From NCBI GenBank assembly GCA_946885545.1, contig CAMPGP010000156.1, forward strand, positions 1-5,388: 5,388 bases of DNA, in the 5' to 3' direction. Shown one piece after another: positions 1 through 5,388 of this stretch. How positions within the stretch are numbered: the stretch's first letter is position 1; each line of letters begins with the position of its first letter. Under the pieces are notes generated by a model, which saw only the letters and a program-made list of their open reading frames with translations, had not been told where the DNA came from and ran no database searches. The stretch is from an uncultured Altererythrobacter sp. GTDB taxonomy: Bacteria; Pseudomonadota; Alphaproteobacteria; Sphingomonadales; Sphingomonadaceae. Both the position numbers and the translations under genes were made by a program.

Positions 1-356
1 ATCCCGAGCGCTTCAAGTCGATCAGCGCCTTCAGCCCGATCGTCGCGCCGAGCGAAGTGCCATGGGGAGAAAAGGCCCTCGGCCGCTATCTGGGCGAAGA
101 CCGCGCATCATGGCGCGAATACGACGCCGTCGTGCTGATCGAGAATGGCGCGCGCCACGATCACCTGCTGATCGACCAGGGCACCGCCGACCAGTTCCTC
201 GTCGAACAACTCCGCCCCCACCGCCTCGCCGAAGCCTGCCAGTCCGCCGGCATCGACGCCACGATCCGCCTGCAAGCGGGCTACGACCACTCGTACTACT
301 TCATCTCGACCTTCATGGCCGAGCATGTGAAATGGCATGCGGAGAGGTTGGGGTGA
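1..356 (+). CDS. fghA: S-formylglutathione hydrolase, C-terminal part (5' truncated by window edge)
   Basis: The reading frame is open from the left edge (first full codon at base 3) to the TGA at 354-356, giving the last 117 residues of a family that is usually about 275-285 residues long. The enzyme is a cytosolic alpha/beta-hydrolase (esterase D family) that hydrolyses S-formylglutathione to formate and glutathione, the last step of glutathione-dependent formaldehyde oxidation. The segment contains the family signature around FKSISAFSPI and PWGEKA, then IDQGTADQFL, whose second Asp aligns with the triad Asp, and about 33 residues later GYDHSYYFI, which carries the catalytic His. The nucleophile Ser motif lies left of the window. 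A GTG at 57 opens a shorter reading frame, but conserved family sequence runs in frame before it, so it is an internal Val codon. The gene faces the downstream regulator gene tail to tail, with 55 bases between. Identification is confident from the conserved C-terminal block; the symbol varies (fghA, frmB, yeiG). Confidence 0.95.
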   Translation, partial: PERFKSISAFSPIVAPSEVPWGEKALGRYLGEDRASWREYDAVVLIENGARHDHLLIDQGTADQFLVEQLRPHRLAEACQSAGIDATIRLQAGYDHSYYFISTFMAEHVKWHAERLG

Positions 357-389
357 GGGTATTGAATGGCTGCTGTCGACGACATTTGA

Positions 390-404
390 GTGTTTCGGTA
401 ACAC
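390..404. terminator. small hairpin between convergent genes (weak terminator candidate)
   Basis: GTGTT at 390-394 pairs perfectly with AACAC at 400-404 around a 5-base loop. It sits in the 55-base gap between the end of fghA and the end of the convergent regulator gene, where a bidirectional terminator would be expected. The stem is short and AT-rich and has no adjoining U-tract in either direction, so this is only the best candidate in the gap. Confidence 0.2.
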
Positions 405-411
405 GTACGGC

Positions 412-1158
412 CTAATTGAGTTCGTTCCGTAGCCGGGCAACGATGAAATGCCATTCTATGCTGCTGTTCGGCAGTGCCACTGTGCGTTCAGCAACTCGAA
501 GCGGCTCGTTCGGGAACTGTGTCGAGTCGTAATGAACGATCTCCTCCACGGCCTTTTGGGCGCGAACCTTCAGCCTGCGATCCGACAGTGAGGGCGACGT
601 AAAATCGTCTCTCCCTTCCGCACTGACTTGCCAATAATAACCGCTGTTCGGTCGCAGAAAGCGACCATCGCCGAGAGGATAGGTCAGAAAGACTTCGCCA
701 TCCGGCCCGACTTCGGATGAATCGATCATTGCCGCAAGGAAGACGTCGAGTTGTTCGTCATACTCATCAACCAATCGAGATGTCTGCGCAGGCGTCGATG
801 TTTCACTTGATGGTTGTAGAAATAAGGCGAGTAGTGCAGCTGCGAAAAGCGTCATTACGATTCCTCCGAGGATCGATTTTTGGAGGAACGCTTTCTGAAT
901 GGTGAGAGGGTGGGGGGTAAGGTCCGGTGTATGGGCTACCGCTCGGCCGTACCCTTCTGCATCGCTCAGGATTCGAGCCGCCTCCAGGGAGGACGTGGCG
1001 CCAAGTTTGGCTCGGGCCATCTTCAACCGCTTCTCGACCGCGTGGTGTGTAATCCCCAAGTCGACCGCAATTTCTTTCGCAGATTTGTTTTGTAACCATT
1101 GGCGCAGGCAAACTTTCTCGCGCTCGGTCAATCTCGCAATCTGTTCAACTCTCTCCAT
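412..1158 (-). CDS. membrane-bound LuxR-type HTH regulator with kinase-like extracytoplasmic sensor domain
   Basis: A 248-residue protein. Residues about 9-63 form a LuxR/GerE helix-turn-helix: LTEREK, then KSAKEIAVDLGIT, then a recognition helix around HHAVEKRLKMARAKLG. A polar linker follows (about 66-94), then a single hydrophobic helix (about 96-115, core GGIVMTLFAAALLALFL), then an acidic C-terminal domain (116-248). The topology should be N-in, C-out, as in ToxR or CadC. The C-terminal domain, with SSEVGPDGEV, GDGRF..P.SGYYWQV, SPSLSDRRL and RVAERTVALP, resembles from recall the periplasmic input domain of alphaproteobacterial EnvZ/PhoQ-type histidine kinases, but no second membrane helix, HAMP or kinase follows. 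The ATG at 1158 was chosen because the HTH begins right after it; the frame stays open to 1380, but that extension is Cys/Arg-rich and repeat-derived. No good ribosome-binding site is visible. Hand-counted samples give about 45-65% GC against about 70% in neighbouring genes, suggesting acquisition. Target genes and signal are unknown; the DNA-binding call is solid, the sensor call is an inference. Confidence 0.82.
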   Translation of the reverse strand: MERVEQIARLTEREKVCLRQWLQNKSAKEIAVDLGITHHAVEKRLKMARAKLGATSSLEAARILSDAEGYGRAVAHTPDLTPHPLTIQKAFLQKSILGGIVMTLFAAALLALFLQPSSETSTPAQTSRLVDEYDEQLDVFLAAMIDSSEVGPDGEVFLTYPLGDGRFLRPNSGYYWQVSAEGRDDFTSPSLSDRRLKVRAQKAVEEIVHYDSTQFPNEPLRVAERTVALPNSSIEWHFIVARLRNELN

Positions 1159-1328
1159 ACTTCGGAGGATATGTCCGGCTTTGGCAAATCTGAAGTACGG
1201 TCTGTTGGTACTCGGGATAAAAAGCCCACATCCTCCCTCCCGACAAGCAGGCATTTTCCTACACGCCCGGCACCTGCTAACGTCCTGCCTTGCTCTTTCG
1301 CATCGTGACGACCCGGCCAGGCCCGCGC
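1159..1328. other. intergenic region upstream of the HTH regulator, no gene seen
   Basis: Open frames cross this stretch on both strands, but none has a ribosome-binding site, a recognisable domain or GC-rich third positions, and they continue into repeats. Apart from the weak promoter candidate I see nothing functional here. Together with the repeats that follow, it makes a 445-base gene-free stretch between the regulator start and the end of metW. Confidence 0.6.
1217..1246 (-). promoter_or_regulatory. candidate sigma-70-type promoter for the HTH regulator gene
   Basis: On the - strand, TTGTCG (1246-1241) is followed after 18 bases by TTTTAT (1222-1217); each matches 4 of 6 consensus positions. 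This would start transcription roughly 50 bases before the ATG at 1158. It lies in a locally AT-richer part of an otherwise empty stretch. Matches this loose are common by chance. Confidence 0.25.
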
Positions 1329-1432
1329 AAGGCGACACCGCCGCGGGCCAAGGCGACACTTTCTGCCTGCAAGGTGACACGTCTTGCGGTTAAGGCGACA
1401 CTTTCCCGCGCAAGTCGACATTCTTTGCCCTG
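1329..1432. repeat. five-unit degenerate direct-repeat array, 21-bp period
   Basis: The core AAGGCGACAC occurs at 1329, 1350 and 1392, with variants AAGGTGACAC at 1371 and AAGTCGACAT at 1412. Spacings are 21, 21, 21 and 20 bases, about two helical turns. The unit extends loosely to GCAAGGCGACACTTTC followed by a variable GC-rich tail. Read on the - strand, the period of seven codons gives Cys/Arg-rich or VSP-containing heptads in the open frames there, which explains those frames as repeat artefacts. The array lies about 170-260 bases upstream of the regulator start. It has no CRISPR-like long identical repeats or unique spacers, being too short and degenerate. It could be a set of protein-binding sites on one helix face, or a dispersed sphingomonad intergenic repeat; the sequence alone does not decide. 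Confidence 0.75.
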
Positions 1433-1497
1433 GACTATGTAACATGCGGTCCATGTCTCGCCCGGCGAAGGGCGAATCGAGGGCCTTCAACCATCCT

Positions 1498-1581
1498 CGT
1501 CATCCCCGCGAAGGCGGGGATCCAGCTACCCTCGCAAGCATTCGCAACCTTGTCTGGGCCCCCGCCTGCGCGGGGGTGACG
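1498..1581. repeat. REP-like element: two inverted GC-rich hairpins
   Basis: The left arm 1498-1525 and the right arm 1554-1581 are imperfect inverted copies of each other (about 24 of 28 positions match), separated by 28 bases. Each arm is itself a hairpin: CCCCGC-GAAG-GCGGGG at 1504-1519 and CCCCCGC-CTGC-GCGGGGG at 1559-1576. This is the organisation of bacterial REP/BIME palindromes, and the arm sequence resembles a repeat very common in alphaproteobacterial intergenic DNA. The element ends 22 bases past the metW stop, so its hairpins would form in the metXW transcript and may end or stabilise it, although no U-tract follows. Confidence 0.85.
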
Positions 1582-1603
1582 GACTAAGGGCGCAGGGAAC
1601 TCC

Positions 1604-2197
1604 CTACCGCCGCACCTCGAACAGCGCGTATTCCGCGCGCCAGTTGGCGCCGCTGGCGCTCACTTCGCGGTCGGCGGTGAAGAACCAGCGGCTCTTGATC
1701 GCGATACCGAGCGCGGCAGTCAGTTCCTCGAAGTCCTTGACCGTAACGTGATGAATATTGGCGGTTTCGAACCAGGTCACTGGCAGGTGGCGCGTCACCG
1801 GCATGCGGCCACGGCGCAGCAGCGCCCAGCGCATGCGCCAGTAGGCGAAGTTGGGGAAGGAGACGAAGGCGCGGCGGCCGACGCGCAGCAGCTCGGACAG
1901 CATGCGATCGGGGCGCGCGGCGGTCTGCAGCGTCTGGCTCAGGATCGCCACGTCGAACGCGCCGTCGGGGTAGAACGCGAGGTCGCGATCGGCGTCGCCC
2001 TGCACCACGCTGAGCCCGCGCGCGACGCAGCGCTCCACTTGCGCGCCATCGATCTCGATCCCGCGCGCGTCGCACTGCTTGCCGTCGCGCAGCACCGCCA
2101 TCAGCGCGCCGTCGCCGCAGCCGACGTCGAGCACGCGCACGCCCTGCGGTACCTGCTTTGCGATCACGGCGAGATCGGGGCGAAGTTGCTCAGCCAT
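1604..2197 (-). CDS. metW: MetW, methyltransferase-fold partner of MetX in methionine biosynthesis
   Basis: A 197-residue cytosolic protein of the normal MetW length. The class I SAM-binding fold is clear: motif [10 protein letters not shown] (residues 22-30), the acidic end of strand 2 in GIEID (46-50), QGDAD (66-70) and SQTLQ (87-91). The family-specific blocks [11 protein letters not shown] (113-123) and [13 protein letters not shown] (138-150) set MetW apart from generic methyltransferases. Family knowledge: MetW is encoded with metX in many proteobacteria, is needed for methionine synthesis in several, and in Pseudomonas has been reported to bind MetX and raise its acyltransferase activity; no methyl acceptor is established. 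The ATG at 2197-2195 lies inside the 3' end of metX, giving an 8-base overlap that implies translational coupling and near-equal synthesis. Only a weak G-rich stretch (GGGGG, spacer about 7) precedes the start. The stop is TAG, followed after 22 bases by the REP-like hairpins. Confidence 0.95.
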   Translation of the reverse strand: MAEQLRPDLAVIAKQVPQGVRVLDVGCGDGALMAVLRDGKQCDARGIEIDGAQVERCVARGLSVVQGDADRDLAFYPDGAFDVAILSQTLQTAARPDRMLSELLRVGRRAFVSFPNFAYWRMRWALLRRGRMPVTRHLPVTWFETANIHHVTVKDFEELTAALGIAIKSRWFFTADREVSASGANWRAEYALFEVRR

Positions 2198-3311
2198 CGA
2201 GGAACCCCCGCACCACCCGATCGAGCGCGGGCACGTCGAGCAGGAAGCTGTCGTGGCCGTAGGGCGCCGACAGCTCGACGAAGCTGACCGGTGCGCCCGC
2301 CGCGTTCAAGGCGTGTACCACGTGACGGCTCTCCGCGGTGGGGTAGAGCCAGTCGGTGTCGAAGCTGACGAGGCAGAAGCGCGATGTGGTCCCCGCGAAG
2401 GCATCGGCGAGCTTGCCGCCATGCTCTTCGGCGATATCGAAATAGTCCATCGCGCGGGTGATGTAGAGGTAGGAGTTGGCATCGAACCGCCGCGTGAAGC
2501 CGCTGCCTTGATAGCGCAGGTAGCTCTCGACCTGGAAATCGGCGTCGAACCCGAAGGACTTGGCGCCCTTGGTCCCATCCGGCCGATCCTGCAGCCGCCG
2601 CCCGAACTTCTCGGTCAGCCCTGCTTCGGAGAGGTAGGTGATGTGCGCCGCCATCCGCGCCACCGCGAGCCCCGCATCGGGCGCCACGTCGTGCGCGTAG
2701 TAGTCGCCCTCGCGCCAGTTTGGGTCGGCCATGATCGCCTGCCGCCCGACCTCGTGGAAAGCGATGTTCTGCGCCGAATGCCGCGCGGTGGTGGCGATCG
2801 CGAGCACCCTTGCCGCGCGCTCGGGAAAGTTGGCGGCGAGGCTCAGCGCCTGCATCCCGCCCATCGACCCGCCGACCACCGCATGCAGCCGCTCGATCCC
2901 CAGCCCGTCGAGCAGGGCGACGAGGCCGCGCACCATGTCGCGAATGGTGATGACTGGGAAGCGCATCGCGTAGGGCGTGCCGTCGGGCCCATCATCCGGC
3001 ATTGGGCTGGCGGGCCCGGTCGAGCCCATGCAGCTGCCGATCACATTGGCGCAGATGACGTGGTAGCGGTCGGTGTCGATCGGCTTGCCCGGCCCCACCA
3101 TCCGCGCCCACCAGCCGGGCTTGCCGGTGACCGGGTGCTCGCTCGCGAGGTACTGGTCGCCCGTCAGCGCGTGGCACACGAGGATCGCGTTGCCCTTGTC
3201 CGCGGCCAGTTCGCCGTAGGTCTCGTAGGCGATCGTCGCACCCACGAGCGCCTGCCCCCCGTCGAGCGGGAGCGGAGCGGGGAGCGTGAAGGAATGCGAA
3301 GGCGTGCTCAA
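2190..3311 (-). CDS. metX: homoserine O-acyltransferase MetX
   Basis: A 373-residue alpha/beta-hydrolase-fold enzyme of usual family length that transfers an acyl group from acyl-CoA to the hydroxyl of L-homoserine, the first committed step of methionine synthesis. Visible features are [10 protein letters not shown] (residues 46-55, oxyanion-hole region), the substrate loop [12 protein letters not shown] (92-103), the nucleophile elbow [10 protein letters not shown] with Ser149, Asp320 in FDTDWLYP and His353 in YGHDSF. The 33-residue Asp-His spacing matches the family. MetX enzymes use acetyl- or succinyl-CoA depending on lineage; motif reading does not settle which, although pairing with MetW is often seen with the succinyl type. 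The start is TTG: no ATG or GTG lies in frame between an upstream TGA and the conserved N-terminus, and AAGG at 3321-3318 sits 6 bases before it. The gene overlaps metW by 8 bases and is divergent from hisC. Confidence 0.96.
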   Translation of the reverse strand: MSTPSHSFTLPAPLPLDGGQALVGATIAYETYGELAADKGNAILVCHALTGDQYLASEHPVTGKPGWWARMVGPGKPIDTDRYHVICANVIGSCMGSTGPASPMPDDGPDGTPYAMRFPVITIRDMVRGLVALLDGLGIERLHAVVGGSMGGMQALSLAANFPERAARVLAIATTARHSAQNIAFHEVGRQAIMADPNWREGDYYAHDVAPDAGLAVARMAAHITYLSEAGLTEKFGRRLQDRPDGTKGAKSFGFDADFQVESYLRYQGSGFTRRFDANSYLYITRAMDYFDIAEEHGGKLADAFAGTTSRFCLVSFDTDWLYPTAESRHVVHALNAAGAPVSFVELSAPYGHDSFLLDVPALDRVVRGFLDG

Positions 3312-3321
3312 ACCGGACCTT
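3312..3321 (-). promoter_or_regulatory. ribosome-binding site deciding the TTG start of metX
   Basis: On the - strand, AAGG (3321-3318) is followed by the 6-base spacer TCCGGT and then TTG (3311-3309). It supports a TTG start, since the same frame offers no ATG or GTG before reaching an upstream stop codon within the neighbouring repeat. Confidence 0.6.
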
Positions 3322-3339
3322 GGGACAAGAAAAAGAACG

Positions 3340-3414
3340 GTGCTTCGACAGGCTCAGCACGAACGGGCTTAGGGGATCGCTCTCTAACCGCTCGCCCTGA
3401 GCTTGTCGAAGGGC
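3340..3414. repeat. palindromic intergenic repeat filling the metX/hisC divergent region
   Basis: The left arm 3340-3366 (containing CTTCGACAGGCTCAG) and the right arm 3388-3414 (containing CTGAGCTTGTCGAAG) are inverted copies with a handful of mismatches, separated by about 21 bases. Each arm also closes on itself: GTGCT with AGCAC on the left, GCCCT with AGGGC on the right. The sequence resembles a dispersed repeat that is abundant in Sphingomonadales genomes. It takes up 75 of the 116 bases between metX and hisC, ending 13 bases before the hisC ATG and starting 29 bases from the metX start, so the promoters of both operons must overlap it or lie in the short flanks. I see no convincing -35/-10 pair on either strand. 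Confidence 0.85.
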
Positions 3415-3427
3415 CGTATTGCTTTAA

Positions 3428-4543
3428 ATGCCCATAGCCGCGATGCCCGACCAACCCACCCGCAAACCCTGGATCGAAGCGATCCACGCTTACGTCCCCG
3501 GACGCGCGACCGGAGCCGACGGGCGCGAGCTGATCAAGCTCTCGGCCAATGAGAACCCGCTCGGCACCAGCCCCGCGGCGCTGGCCGCACTGGGTGAGGC
3601 TGCCCCGCCCTCGCGTTATCCCGATCCCGACGCGACCGAATTGCGCTCTGCGATCGGCGACCTGCACGGGCTCGACCCGGCGCGGATCGTCTGCGGCACC
3701 GGCTCGGACGAACTGCTCAACCTCGCCGCGCAAGGCTATGCGGGGCCCGGCGACGAAGTGCTGTTCCCGCGCTACAGCTTCGCGGTCTACGACATCGCGG
3801 CCCGCCGCTGCGGCGCCACCCCGGTCGAGGCGGCGGACCTTGACTACGGCGCCGATGTCGATGCCCTGCTCGCCGCGGTGACCGAGCGAACCCGCGTGGT
3901 GTTCCTCGCCAATCCCAACAACCCGACCGGCAGCTACCTGCCCGCCAGCGAAATCGCCCGCCTCAACGCCGGCCTGCCGCGCGATGTCCTGTTCGTGCTC
4001 GACCAAGCCTACGCCGAATATCTCGCGCCGGAGGACGACGACGGCGGGCTGGCGCTGGCGGCGGAGCACGACAACGTGCTCGTCACCCGCACGTTCTCCA
4101 AGATCTACGGGCTCGCCGGCGAACGGATCGGCTGGGCCACCGGCGCGCCCGAGATCGTCGCCACGCTGAACCGCGTCCGTGGGCCGTTCAACGTCACCAA
4201 TCACGGGCAGGCCGCCGCGCTGGCAGCGCTCGGCGATCAGGCGTTCGTCGACCACTCGATGCTACACAATACGGCGCAGATCGAACGCTTCATCGACAGG
4301 CTGGGCGCACTCGGCAACCACGGCCTGCGCGCGCTGCCGAGCAAGGCCAACTTCGTGCTCGTGCTGTTCGAAGGCGCCCTCACCGCCGCCGCCGCACTCG
4401 ACGGATTGACCACCGCCGGCTTCGCGGTACGCCACCTGCCGGGCCAGGGCCTCGGACACGCCCTTCGCATCACGATCGGCACGCCCGAACAGATGGTTTC
4501 CATCGCGGCGACTCTGCGCGAACTGGCGGAGGCGGCGCGATGA
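3428..4543 (+). CDS. hisC: histidinol-phosphate / aromatic aminotransferase HisC
   Basis: A 371-residue PLP-dependent fold-type I aminotransferase of normal HisC length. It converts imidazole acetol phosphate plus glutamate to histidinol phosphate in histidine synthesis; many homologues also transaminate prephenate or phenylpyruvate-type substrates. Visible landmarks are [10 protein letters not shown] (residues 37-46), the PLP phosphate region CGTGSDEL (89-96), FPRYSFAVY (113-121), ANPNNPTGS (161-169), Asp192 and Tyr195 in DQAYAEY, the Schiff-base Lys225 in [15 protein letters not shown], and Arg347 in LRITIG for the substrate carboxylate. Two starts are possible, ATG at 3428 or ATG at 3443 (residue 6); neither has a good Shine-Dalgarno sequence, and family conservation begins only around [10 protein letters not shown], so the choice is open. 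The last four bases are shared with tyrC. Co-transcription with a tyrosine-pathway dehydrogenase suggests a dual role in histidine and aromatic amino-acid synthesis, as described for the equivalent gene pair in Zymomonas mobilis. Confidence 0.95.
   Translation: MPIAAMPDQPTRKPWIEAIHAYVPGRATGADGRELIKLSANENPLGTSPAALAALGEAAPPSRYPDPDATELRSAIGDLHGLDPARIVCGTGSDELLNLAAQGYAGPGDEVLFPRYSFAVYDIAARRCGATPVEAADLDYGADVDALLAAVTERTRVVFLANPNNPTGSYLPASEIARLNAGLPRDVLFVLDQAYAEYLAPEDDDGGLALAAEHDNVLVTRTFSKIYGLAGERIGWATGAPEIVATLNRVRGPFNVTNHGQAAALAALGDQAFVDHSMLHNTAQIERFIDRLGALGNHGLRALPSKANFVLVLFEGALTAAAALDGLTTAGFAVRHLPGQGLGHALRITIGTPEQMVSIAATLRELAEAAR
4528..4539 (+). promoter_or_regulatory. strong ribosome-binding site for tyrC inside the end of hisC
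   Basis: GGAGG at 4528-4532 is followed by a 7-base spacer and then the ATG at 4540. It is the best Shine-Dalgarno match in the window and fixes the tyrC start, which overlaps the hisC stop as ATGA. Confidence 0.8.
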
Positions 4544-5388
4544 GCATCGAGCGCGTCGCGATCATCGGGCTCGGCCTCCTCGGCGGATCGGTAGGCCTCG
4601 CGGTGGCCGAGCACCTGCCCCACGTCGCCACCACCGGCTACGACGCCGATCCCGAAGTCCGCCGCCGCGCCGCCGAGCGCGCACTGGTCGGCACCATCTG
4701 CGAAACCCCCGAAGACGCGGTGCGCGAGGCCGACCTCGTCATGCTTTGCGTCCCCGTCGGCGCGATCGGAGCGGCAGCACGCGCCTTCGCCGCCGTCTTG
4801 CCCGAGCACGCGATCGTCAGCGACGTCGGCTCATCCAAGCAGTCGGTCGGCGAGGTGCTGGGCGAAGCGCTTCCGGGCCACCGCGTGATCCCCGCGCACC
4901 CGGTGGCGGGCACCGAGCGCAGCGGCCCCGATGCCGGGTTCGCGAGCCTGTTCCACCACCGCTGGTGCATCCTCACCCCGCCCGAGGGCGCCGACCCGCA
5001 AGCGGTGTCCGACCTCACCGCCTTCTGGGAAGCGCTCGGCGCGAAGGTCGAGACGATGGACGCCGCGCACCACGATCTCGTGCTCGCGGTCACCAGTCAC
5101 ATCCCGCACCTGATTGCCTACACCATCGTCGGCACCGCCTCGGACCTTGAGGACGTGACCCGCAGCGAAGTGATCAAGTATTCGGCCGGCGGCTTCCGCG
5201 ACTTCACTCGCATCGCCGCGAGCGATCCGACGATGTGGCGCGACGTGTTCCTCTCCAACCGCGACGCCGTGCTCGAGATGCTTGGCCGCTTCACCGAGGA
5301 CCTGACAGCGCTGCAACGCGCGATCCGCCGCGACGACGGCGAGGCGCTGTTCGACCTCTTCACCCGCACCCGCGACATCCGCCGCTCG
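4540..5388 (+). CDS. tyrC: prephenate/arogenate (cyclohexadienyl) dehydrogenase, 3' end outside the window
   Basis: The frame is open from ATG 4540 to the right edge, 283 residues with no stop; the family is usually about 300 residues, so roughly 20-30 residues are missing. The enzyme oxidatively decarboxylates prephenate to 4-hydroxyphenylpyruvate and/or arogenate to tyrosine. The N-terminal Rossmann fold shows GLGLLGGS (residues 10-17) and Asp35 in GYDAD at the end of strand 2, which favours NAD+ over NADP+. The family blocks SDVGSSKQ (94-101), [10 protein letters not shown] (120-129, carrying a conserved His) and TSHIPHL (185-191) are intact, as is the C-terminal [16 protein letters not shown] (215-230) with its substrate-region Arg. 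There is no fused chorismate mutase at the N-terminus. It is coupled to hisC by a 4-base ATGA overlap, so the aminotransferase and the dehydrogenase of tyrosine synthesis should be made together. It could equally be named tyrA; substrate preference cannot be read from the sequence. Confidence 0.94.
   Translation, partial: MSIERVAIIGLGLLGGSVGLAVAEHLPHVATTGYDADPEVRRRAAERALVGTICETPEDAVREADLVMLCVPVGAIGAAARAFAAVLPEHAIVSDVGSSKQSVGEVLGEALPGHRVIPAHPVAGTERSGPDAGFASLFHHRWCILTPPEGADPQAVSDLTAFWEALGAKVETMDAAHHDLVLAVTSHIPHLIAYTIVGTASDLEDVTRSEVIKYSAGGFRDFTRIAASDPTMWRDVFLSNRDAVLEMLGRFTEDLTALQRAIRRDDGEALFDLFTRTRDIRRS

Noticed and set aside
1159..1380. N-terminal extension of the HTH regulator to 1380
   Set aside because: The frame is open, but the 74 extra residues derive partly from the 21-bp repeats, resemble no domain, and precede a normal HTH start at the ATG at 1158.
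1329..1432. CRISPR array
   Set aside because: The repeated core is only about 10 bases and degenerate, with 11-base tails instead of unique spacers, and no cas gene is in the window.
1128..1490. Cys/Arg-rich 120-codon open frame on the - strand with heptad-like KCRL/TCHL units
   Set aside because: The peptide repetition follows from the 21-bp DNA repeat, which is exactly seven codons. There is no ribosome-binding site, and the frame runs into the regulator's start region in another frame.
1384..1587. Small + strand open frame ending in HPREGGDPA...WAPACAGVTD
   Set aside because: This peptide is the translation of the REP-like palindrome, a familiar source of false small genes.
3312..3427. 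SAM-sensing riboswitch upstream of metX
   Set aside because: The leader is at most about 116 bases and is largely the palindromic repeat; I could not recognise a SAM-II or related consensus.
2079..3437. Long 452-codon open frame on the + strand across metX
   Set aside because: It is antisense to metX, low in complexity and His/Arg/Ala-rich, as expected of the reverse of GC-rich codons, and it ends in the palindromic repeat. It shows no domain.
3308..4255. 315-codon open frame on the - strand across hisC
   Set aside because: It is antisense to hisC with no recognisable motif; its C-terminal part is translated repeat sequence.
4237..5316. Antisense open frames on the - strand over the hisC end and tyrC
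   Set aside because: They are shadows of the GC-rich tyrC and hisC codons; the + strand frames carry all the conserved motifs.

Overview
The window looks like a chromosomal segment of a GC-rich alphaproteobacterium, most likely a member of Sphingomonadales. Three things point that way. The metX-metW and hisC-tyrC pairs sit back to back. Two different palindromic intergenic repeats resemble families common in sphingomonads and erythrobacters. There is also a membrane-bound LuxR-type helix-turn-helix protein of a kind frequent in that order. The lineage call is from recall, not from a search.

Layout: (1) The window opens inside the 3' end of an S-formylglutathione hydrolase gene (glutathione-dependent formaldehyde detoxification, + strand), which ends at 356. 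(2) A convergent - strand gene at 412-1158 encodes a 248-residue protein with an N-terminal LuxR/GerE-type DNA-binding domain, one membrane helix, and a C-terminal extracytoplasmic domain that resembles the periplasmic sensor region of alphaproteobacterial histidine kinases. Its base composition is clearly lower in GC than its neighbours. (3) A 445-base stretch without a credible gene (1159-1603) holds a weak candidate promoter, a 21-bp-period direct-repeat array (1329-1432) and a REP-like double hairpin (1498-1581). (4) A - strand operon, metX then metW (reading right to left), with an 8-base overlap, carries out and supports homoserine O-acylation in methionine synthesis. (5) A 116-base divergent intergenic region is mostly filled by a second palindromic repeat. 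(6) A + strand operon, hisC then tyrC, has an ATGA overlap. HisC is a histidinol-phosphate (and probably aromatic) aminotransferase. TyrC is a prephenate/arogenate dehydrogenase that runs off the right edge.

How it works together: the right 3.8 kb is amino-acid biosynthesis, with methionine genes on one strand and histidine/tyrosine genes on the other, sharing one short intergenic region. The left part holds housekeeping detoxification plus what looks like an acquired one-component membrane regulator. The best candidate for something under-described is that regulator, a DNA-binding domain joined through the membrane to a kinase-type sensor domain with no kinase, together with the 21-bp repeat array upstream of it.
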